Positions 58,214 through 64,000 of a stretch of 64,000 bases of DNA are shown here, one piece after another. Every line of letters starts with the position of its first letter. Within the stretch, counting starts at the first letter, position 1. The translations under genes and the position numbers were made by a program. The notes under the pieces are model-generated. The model did no database searches, was not told the DNA's origin, and saw only the letters and a program-made list of their open reading frames with translations. This DNA comes from CAYPNF01 sp964411985 (GTDB lineage Bacteria; Verrucomicrobiota; Verrucomicrobiia; Limisphaerales; J093): contig CAYPNF010000005.1 of NCBI GenBank assembly GCA_964411985.1, forward strand, positions 124,001 through 188,000, given 5' to 3'.

Positions 58214-58669
58214 ATGGGAGCGGAGCACCAGCACCGGGAGAGAAAGGGTGGCGTTACGGATCTGGCAGATCATCTGAGGAGAAGGTCCCGCAAGGTAACC
58301 GTGCCACGCCAGGCCGTGCTACGGCTGTTGGAAGAGAGACGTAATCCATTGACCATTAAGGACATACAGGCTGGTATCAAGAGTATCTCCTGCGATCTTG
58401 CCACCATCTACCGATCCGTGCACTTATTGGAGGAGATGGGGTTGGTAAAACGCTTCGATTTCGGGGATGGGACAGCGCGATACGAGTACCTCCAGGACGG
58501 GGACGATGGTCATCATCACCATCTGATCTGCACTTCTTGCGCGGCGGTGGTGGAGATTGAGGACTGTTTTCCACCCGACCTCGAAAACCGGATTGCGGAG
58601 AAGAACGGATTCAAGGTGGTGACCCATCGGTTGGAGTTCTTTGGTGTTTGTCCTGGGTGCCAGGGATAG
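58214..58669 (+). CDS. zur: Fur-family zinc uptake regulator (Zur)
   Basis: ATG 58214 gives 151 residues. A winged helix (PRQAVLRLLEE, DLATIYRSVHLLEEMGLV) is followed by the metal domain: HHHHLICTSC and CPGC supply the structural Cys4 zinc site, and the HHHH/E residues the sensing site. Fur proteins repress at palindromes when loaded with metal. Its position as last gene of the znuACB operon marks it as the zinc member, Zur; the protein may repress its own operon through the palindrome at 55654. Confidence 0.9.
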   Translation: MGAEHQHRERKGGVTDLADHLRRRSRKVTVPRQAVLRLLEERRNPLTIKDIQAGIKSISCDLATIYRSVHLLEEMGLVKRFDFGDGTARYEYLQDGDDGHHHHLICTSCAAVVEIEDCFPPDLENRIAEKNGFKVVTHRLEFFGVCPGCQG

Positions 58670-58719
58670 GCAATTTTCGTATACAGGATTGGTTTTGCCG
58701 GTGTCTATCGTGTGAGTGA

Positions 58720-59289
58720 ATGAAAGCTCCTGAGGCTCAATCCCGACATTGGTGTGAGGCTCTGTACGAGACCTGCTGTTCCGAGATTGTCTTGTACGGG
58801 AGGGCCTTGGGGTTGAGCCATTCGGAGGCGGAAGACGTGCTCCAGGACACTTTCCTGGCGGTGCTGCGTGGAGGTACCCAACCTTCCGAACCTCGACACT
58901 ATCTGCTGAGGGCATTCCGCAATCGCGCTCTGAATTTCCGTAGGGGTTTGTGGCGCCGGGCCTGGCGGGAATTGGAATCTGCACGGTGGTTCGAGAAGCC
59001 AGAGAATCGGTGCAGTGCTGAGGAGGATGCCATGAGGCTTCTGCCTTCGCTGCCATCGGAACAAAGAGAAGTTATTGTGCTAAAAATTTGGCATGAAATG
59101 ACTTACGACGAAATTGGGGCCCTGCTTGAGGTGTCACCGAATACCGTGGCTGGGCGCTATCGTTACGGCATGGAAAAACTTCGTGCTGCTTTGAAAGGAA
59201 ATGCATATGAGCAACTGGATCGAAATGGAGAGCCAGCTTCGTGGCTGGCAGCCTCGCCGACCGTCTCCCAGGATTCGCCGCACTCTTGA
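58720..59289 (+). CDS. ECF-type RNA polymerase sigma factor
   Basis: The 189-residue protein has sigma-2 (GLSHSEAEDVLQDTFLAVL, residues ~30-50) and sigma-4 (LPSEQREVIVLKIWHEMTYDEIGALLEVSPNTV, ~108-145) with a short linker. Conserved Trp and DxF in region 2 fit ECF. It directs a regulon not visible here. The downstream gene overlaps it by 83 bases, as anti-sigma genes often do. Confidence 0.92.
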   Translation: MKAPEAQSRHWCEALYETCCSEIVLYGRALGLSHSEAEDVLQDTFLAVLRGGTQPSEPRHYLLRAFRNRALNFRRGLWRRAWRELESARWFEKPENRCSAEEDAMRLLPSLPSEQREVIVLKIWHEMTYDEIGALLEVSPNTVAGRYRYGMEKLRAALKGNAYEQLDRNGEPASWLAASPTVSQDSPHS

Positions 59290-59620
59290 GCAGAGTGCCC
59301 GTGGTCCTTTTGCGGGCGAGGGTGCTCAATCCTGGCCGCTCTCCTGGAGAGGGATGGCCCCGGCGGTCTCTGCTCTGATGCTCTCCCTACTCCTGTTTTT
59401 GCCCAAGTCGATGTCCTTGACGTACTTTCACCCTAGCCCGATCACCATGGCCATGACATCCGCCACCCTCAGCAACCAATTCTACGGCGCTTACTTCCCG
59501 TCCGCACTTCACAGCTTTCAGAATGCCTGGGAAGGCCCTAGATTGGTGTGGACAAACGGTCGGTGCCTCCCTTCAACTATCACCTTTCTTCCCGTTCAGG
59601 GAACGAACTTTTTGCCTTGA
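59207..59620 (+). CDS. Small membrane protein, possible anti-sigma partner
   Basis: The ATG at 59207, eight bases after AAAGGA, gives 137 residues; the ATG at 59201 is less well placed. A basic N-terminus (RRPSPRIRRTL) leads to one membrane helix (MAPAVSALMLSLLLFLP, ~48-66) and an extracytoplasmic tail. The large overlap with the sigma gene suggests coupled expression. No zinc-type HxxxCxxC anti-sigma motif is present, so the partner role is inferred only from position and topology. Confidence 0.65.
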   Translation: MSNWIEMESQLRGWQPRRPSPRIRRTLEQSARGPFAGEGAQSWPLSWRGMAPAVSALMLSLLLFLPKSMSLTYFHPSPITMAMTSATLSNQFYGAYFPSALHSFQNAWEGPRLVWTNGRCLPSTITFLPVQGTNFLP

Positions 59621-59626
59621 TTCGCC

Positions 59627-62600
59627 ATGACTAATGATAAAGGAAGAACCGGGAAGGATTCCCGGGGAGCGGCACTCGGTGGCCCAGCGGCTGCTGTCTC
59701 GGAGCGGGTCGTGCCGCTGTTCCGTCCGATCGACTGGATCACCTTTGCGACGACGACTCTCGTGGTTCTGGTGGGGTATCTGCTCACGCTGGCCCCTGAT
59801 TTGACGCTTCAGGATAGCGGAGAGCTCGCGGTGGGTTCGATGTATGCCGCCGTCCCGCATGCTCCGGGCTATCCGATCTGGACGCTCTACTCCTGGCTTT
59901 TCACCGTGATCCTCCCTTTCTCCAATATTGCGTGGAGGGTGGCGGTTTCGTCAGCGGTGTCGGCTGCGTTGGCGAGCGGGCTCCTGGGTATGCTGGTCTC
60001 CCGGGGCAGCAGCATGATTCTTGAGAGCATCGAGGATTTGCGCTCGATCGAACGACGTTGGGAGAACGCTCTGTGCATGGTCTCGGGTTTTGCCGCGGCC
60101 ATCCTCCTTGGTTTCAACGGATTCATGTGGAGTCAGGCGATTATTGTGGAAGTGTACTGTCTCAGCGTCCTTTCCTTGATGGGAGTTTTGATCTGCCTTT
60201 TGCGGTGGATGTACGCGCCCCACCAGAGGTGGTACCTGTACGGAGCTTTCTTCCTTTTCGGCATCTGCTTCAACAATCACCAGACGCTCATCGTGGCCGC
60301 CATGGGAATGGAGGTGGCTATCGCTGCCGCTCATCCCAAGCTGGGCCGGGACCTTTTCTTGGGGAACGGAATCGCATACCTCCTGGGATTGATCTGCAAG
60401 AGTTTGGGGATCATCACTTCGTTCGACAACAACTTCCCGCTCTACATGATCTACAACCTGGTGGGGATAGGCTCTATTGTGGCCTTTGTGTACCTCGCGG
60501 TTCAGACCAAGGGGATCCTGTCGGAGTGGAAGACGGTGCTTGTGCTGCTTGCGGCCTGGTTGATTGGTGCGGCCTTCTATTTCTACATGCCTCTGACCTC
60601 GGCCACCAATCCCCCCATGAACTGGGGTTATCCTAGAACGTTTGATGGATTCATCCACGCCTTTACCCGGGGCCAGTACGAAAAAACCAACCCCACGAAT
60701 CTGTTTACCGATCCGCTGAAGTTTGTCCTCCAAGTGAAGATGTATTTTGAAGGGGCCGTGGAGGAGTTCCACGTGGTTCTATTGCTGATGGCCATTGTGC
60801 CCTTCTTTTTCTTCCGTAAAATGCAGCAGCGCGAGCGGGCCTGGATTATCGGAAACACCGCGATCTATGCCTGTCTGGCGTTCCTACTTCTGATCCTGCT
60901 CAATCCGCAAACGGACCGCCAGAGCAGGGATCTCACCAAGGTCTTCTTCACCGCTTCCCATGTGACGCTTGCCATGTTCATGGGATATGGGATCACCCTG
61001 ATCGGCGCGATGATGTCCCTCCACTATCAGCGAATCCGGACCTGGACGTTGTACGGTTCGGCGGTGGCCTCGGCCATGGCTCTTTATCACCTGGTGGCGA
61101 GCGTTTACTCGGTCTACATGGATCCGCGTTCAGAGCAGACCGGCGTCAGTCTCTTCTTCCATGGCTTGGGGAAGGTGCTCAGTGACGGCTATTTCACGGC
61201 GCAAAACTACTCGATTTATGCAGCCCTGTTCCTTCTGCTCGTTTGCCTCCTCTTCATGGGGGCGATTTTGGTCCAGCGCGTGCGTATGAACTTCTATTGT
61301 GTGGTGGCTGTCTTCTCCCTGGCGCCACTCTACGCTCCCTTGTCGCACTTGGCGGAGAACGAACAACGCGGGCACTTGTTCGGCTACTGGTTTGGCCATG
61401 ACATGTTCACGCCTCCCTACAATTTGTATCCCGAGATGACCAAAGACGCGATCCTTTTCGGAGGTACAGACCCGGGGCGTTTTTGCCCGACTTACATGAT
61501 CTTTGCCGAGAGCTTCATCAAGCCTGAGCATCGGCGGGATCCGAAGTTTGACCGGCGCGATGTCTACATCATCACGCAAAACGCGCTCGCGGACGGGACT
61601 TATCTGAATTACATCCGGGCCCACTACAATCGCAGCACCCAGATTGATCCCCCGTTCTTCCGTGACATGATCGGCTACTTTCAGAACGTGGCTCTCGGAA
61701 AGGAGGAGTACGAGAAGAAGGCGCGGGGTCTGCCGCATAAATCCAATACTCTGTCCAAGGTGATTGGCAGCCTGACCAACGTCTTTAATCCCGTGGACAG
61801 CTGGATTCTCGACATGGGGAGCAAGGTCGAAGCACGCCGTCGCCGTGAGGGAGTGTATCCGCCTAAGGAGATCCAGACGCCCTCGGTGGATGATTCTCAA
61901 AAGGCGTTTCAGGAGTATATCCTGGATGCGCAGAAACGTTTGTACCACGACAGCCAGTTTCCGAACGAACCCAAGCAGATCCGGCCGGGGGAACTCGTCA
62001 GCTTTGCTCCGGATGGCCGGGTGCAGGTGGCGGGACAAGTGGCGGTCATGGCGATCAATGGTCTCTTGACGAAAGTGATTTTTGATGAGAACCCCGATAA
62101 TGAGTTCTTTGTGGAAGAGAGCTTCCCATTGGAGTGGATGTATCCCTACCTGACTCCTTTTGGGATCATCATGAAGATCAACCGGCAACCGGTGAAGGAG
62201 ATGACGGAGGAAATGCTCAATCGCGACCACGAATTCTGGAGCCAGTACTCGGAGCGGTTGCTTGGGAAATGGATCACTTACGACACCCCCGTGAAAGAGA
62301 TCTGCGATTTTGCTGATCGCGTCTATCGCTCTGGCGATCTCACCGGCTACAAAGGCGATCCGAAATTTGTGCGGGATAACGACGCCCAGAAGGCCTTTTC
62401 CAAGCTTCGCAATTCCATCGCTGGTCTGTATGCTTGGCGCATCAACGACTCCAAGTCCCCCGCGGAACGGAGTCGGCTGATCAAAGAGGCCGACTTTGCC
62501 TTCAAACAGGCGTTCGCCTTCTGTCCATATAGCCCGGAGACCGTGAGCCGTTATGCCACGCTGCTGGCGGGGCAGGGGCGTTTGGACGATGCGATCCTGG

Positions 62601-63172
62601 TGGCTGAGACCTGCGGACGGCTGGATACGGAGAGTCTGTTCACGGCGAGTTTGGTGGACCAACTGAGGCAGCTGAAGCAGGGGACCATGGGAATTAACCA
62701 GCTCCAGTCTCAGATGAGCCAGCTCGAGTTGCAGTACCGGACCAATACGAACAACGTGCAGGCGGCTTTCAACCTGGTCAGTGCCTACCTGCAGGTGCAG
62801 CGCACAGGGGCGGCCTACCAGATCCTGGACGAGTTGGTCCAGCGCACGAACGCAGAGCCAACCGCTTTGCTCTCGGTGGCGAATGCCTATGCGCAACTGG
62901 GGCAATACGGCAAAGTCGAACCTTCCCTGCGCCGCCTTCTGGCCTTTGTACCCGAGAATCCCGAGGTGTGGTACGACCTCGCTGCCGCCCAGTCGGCCTT
63001 GGGCAAGAGCCAGGAAGCTATTACTTCCCTCCGTACGGCGCTGCAGCTCAGCAACCGGCGTTTGGCGGCCGATCCAAAGGCTGCCAACCTGCAAGCCACG
63101 GCGGCGGGTGACAACCGTTTTGCCTCGCTCAGGGCCCTTCCTGAGTTCCAAAAACTGGTCTCGGCAAAATAG
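59627..63172 (+). CDS. DUF2723 membrane protein with C-terminal TPR repeats
   Basis: The 1181-residue protein has a DUF2723 core: the opening LTLAPDLTLQDSGELAVGS, then AVPHAPGYPIWTLYSWLF, with about thirteen membrane helices up to ~560. Members resemble protein O-mannosyltransferases and GT-C enzymes, with the acidic DSGE in the first loop. After a soluble region, residues ~950-1180 contain tetratricopeptide-like repeats (AAFNLVSAYLQVQRTGAAYQILDELV, VEPSLRRLLAFVPENPEVWYDLAAAQ). It probably transfers sugar to proteins or lipids at the membrane; the donor is unknown. Confidence 0.85.
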   Translation: MTNDKGRTGKDSRGAALGGPAAAVSERVVPLFRPIDWITFATTTLVVLVGYLLTLAPDLTLQDSGELAVGSMYAAVPHAPGYPIWTLYSWLFTVILPFSNIAWRVAVSSAVSAALASGLLGMLVSRGSSMILESIEDLRSIERRWENALCMVSGFAAAILLGFNGFMWSQAIIVEVYCLSVLSLMGVLICLLRWMYAPHQRWYLYGAFFLFGICFNNHQTLIVAAMGMEVAIAAAHPKLGRDLFLGNGIAYLLGLICKSLGIITSFDNNFPLYMIYNLVGIGSIVAFVYLAVQTKGILSEWKTVLVLLAAWLIGAAFYFYMPLTSATNPPMNWGYPRTFDGFIHAFTRGQYEKTNPTNLFTDPLKFVLQVKMYFEGAVEEFHVVLLLMAIVPFFFFRKMQQRERAWIIGNTAIYACLAFLLLILLNPQTDRQSRDLTKVFFTASHVTLAMFMGYGITLIGAMMSLHYQRIRTWTLYGSAVASAMALYHLVASVYSVYMDPRSEQTGVSLFFHGLGKVLSDGYFTAQNYSIYAALFLLLVCLLFMGAILVQRVRMNFYCVVAVFSLAPLYAPLSHLAENEQRGHLFGYWFGHDMFTPPYNLYPEMTKDAILFGGTDPGRFCPTYMIFAESFIKPEHRRDPKFDRRDVYIITQNALADGTYLNYIRAHYNRSTQIDPPFFRDMIGYFQNVALGKEEYEKKARGLPHKSNTLSKVIGSLTNVFNPVDSWILDMGSKVEARRRREGVYPPKEIQTPSVDDSQKAFQEYILDAQKRLYHDSQFPNEPKQIRPGELVSFAPDGRVQVAGQVAVMAINGLLTKVIFDENPDNEFFVEESFPLEWMYPYLTPFGIIMKINRQPVKEMTEEMLNRDHEFWSQYSERLLGKWITYDTPVKEICDFADRVYRSGDLTGYKGDPKFVRDNDAQKAFSKLRNSIAGLYAWRINDSKSPAERSRLIKEADFAFKQAFAFCPYSPETVSRYATLLAGQGRLDDAILVAETCGRLDTESLFTASLVDQLRQLKQGTMGINQLQSQMSQLELQYRTNTNNVQAAFNLVSAYLQVQRTGAAYQILDELVQRTNAEPTALLSVANAYAQLGQYGKVEPSLRRLLAFVPENPEVWYDLAAAQSALGKSQEAITSLRTALQLSNRRLAADPKAANLQATAAGDNRFASLRALPEFQKLVSAK

Positions 63173-63231
63173 CGAAAAGCTTTGGCGGGTGGTACACTGA
63201 CATGGTAAGAATGCGGTGTCCGAGTGAGACC

Positions 63232-64000
63232 ATGTTTGGTTTTGGCAAGAGCGACGCTGGTGAAGAGGGACGGCTGCAGCCGGGCCCGTTCGGACCCTAT
63301 TGCCTCCAGGAGTTGATTAACAGTGGGGGGATGGCAGACATTTGGCTGGCGACCGATCAGCACAAGATCAGCTATGCCTTGCGGGCGCTGCATTCCGCTC
63401 ACCGTTTTGATTTCACCGCAAAACGCAGGTTCACCACCGGCTGTGAGGTGTTGTCCAAGGTTCACGATCACGAGTTCATCATTACCTACCACAGCCATGG
63501 GAAGATCGAGGGAACCCATTATCTTCTCATGGAGTATGTGGAGGGATCGAACCTGAAGCTGTTAATGGGACGAAGCGATCCGATCCTGTCCGAGTTGATG
63601 GGAAACATTGTGATCGATATGGCCGTTGCCTTGGAGCATGTGCATGAGAAGGGTTTCATGCACCTTGATTTCAAGCCTGAAAACATCATGGTGACGCGGA
63701 ACGGGAGTGTCCGCCTGGTGGATTTTGATCTGGCCCTGCCCCGCCCTGAATTCGCCCGGAAGCTGTCGAAAAACCCTGGAACTCCAGCGTATATGGCACC
63801 GGAGCAACTACTTCGCGAGCCGGTGGATCATCGGGCGGACATCTTCGCTTTCGGGGCTTCGGCTTACGAGCTGCTCACCTTCCGCAAACCGTTCCCTGGC
63901 GACAATCCGGATGAAGTCCTGCGGCGCCAGTTGGACCGCAGTATTGATTTTCTATCACCCCGTGAGGTCAACCCGGACATACCGGTCGCGTTGGAACGGA
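63232..64000 (+). CDS. Atypical Ser/Thr protein kinase, 3' partial
   Basis: ATG 63232 opens a frame that runs off the window after 256 residues. The kinase fold is clear: the Gly loop is NSGGMADIW, then MEYVEG, HLDFKPENIM, a DFDLALPRP segment in place of DFG, GTPAYMAPEQ and DIFAFGASAYELL. Key residues are altered: the usual first Gly of the loop is Asn30, the ATP-anchoring Lys is Arg51 (YALRAL), HRD is His-Leu-Asp (144-146), and DFG is Asp-Phe-Asp (164-166). The catalytic Asp146, Lys148 and Asp164 stay. It may be a weakly active kinase or a pseudokinase; the rest is outside the window. Confidence 0.85.
   Translation, partial: MFGFGKSDAGEEGRLQPGPFGPYCLQELINSGGMADIWLATDQHKISYALRALHSAHRFDFTAKRRFTTGCEVLSKVHDHEFIITYHSHGKIEGTHYLLMEYVEGSNLKLLMGRSDPILSELMGNIVIDMAVALEHVHEKGFMHLDFKPENIMVTRNGSVRLVDFDLALPRPEFARKLSKNPGTPAYMAPEQLLREPVDHRADIFAFGASAYELLTFRKPFPGDNPDEVLRRQLDRSIDFLSPREVNPDIPVALER

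Noticed and set aside
61130..63151. A 673-residue open frame on the minus strand
   Set aside because: It lies wholly opposite the DUF2723/TPR gene and has no domain or signal; it is a shadow due to GC-rich codon use.

Overview
The window looks like a stretch of chromosome from a Verrucomicrobiota bacterium, probably near Pedosphaera/Limisphaerales. That assignment is inferred from the style of the genes: a short type IV pilin-like protein with an ANLKQIDGAKEQ-type core, secreted glycan-active propellers, hybrid kinases with PA14 sensors, a MoxR/VWA operon and a DUF2723 membrane protein. It was not tested by search. The DNA is GC-rich. I see no phage, insertion sequence or CRISPR array.

1-11.3 kb (+) is a secreted glycan-utilisation cluster. 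It holds two Asp-box (sialidase-like) propellers, three paralogous secreted propeller proteins, a bicupin and a 935-residue exported protein that joins a glycoside-hydrolase-like part to a TIM-barrel-like part. One propeller paralog and a four-carbon acid sugar kinase both keep their ends but lack their middles, so the cluster appears to be decaying by in-frame internal deletion. 11.5-25.6 kb is mostly housekeeping: a cysteine synthase-like enzyme, a paired M16 protease, a small beta-carbonic-anhydrase-like protein, NfeD plus flotillin, a GH38 alpha-mannosidase, an alpha/beta hydrolase, glycerate kinase and 6-phosphogluconate dehydrogenase.

25.8-37.3 kb holds a 1489-residue hybrid sensor kinase, a tRNA-Leu(CAG), a degraded pilin pseudogene beside an intact pilin gene, a three-gene glycosyltransfer/methyltransfer cluster and a DUF481 outer-membrane protein. 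37.3-49.6 kb (-) is one long operon: an FmdB-type zinc ribbon, a coiled-coil membrane protein, MoxR ATPase, DUF58, a BatA-like VWA protein, a solute-binding lipoprotein, an ABC permease fused to NHL repeats, and a large VWA protein. No ABC ATPase accompanies the permease.

50.0-58.7 kb (+) carries a TonB-dependent receptor, a stand-alone plug-like fragment, and then what reads as a zinc-economy island: FolE2, a DksA-like protein with one of four zinc cysteines left, L33 and S18 without their zinc cysteines, ZnuA-ZnuC-ZnuB and a Zur-type Fur repressor. A 15-bp 7-1-7 palindrome lies over the znuA start codon and is a good Zur-box candidate. The logic is to import zinc while replacing or bypassing zinc proteins. 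58.7-64.0 kb has an ECF sigma factor with an overlapping small membrane protein, a DUF2723/TPR membrane protein and the start of an atypical Ser/Thr kinase cut by the window edge.
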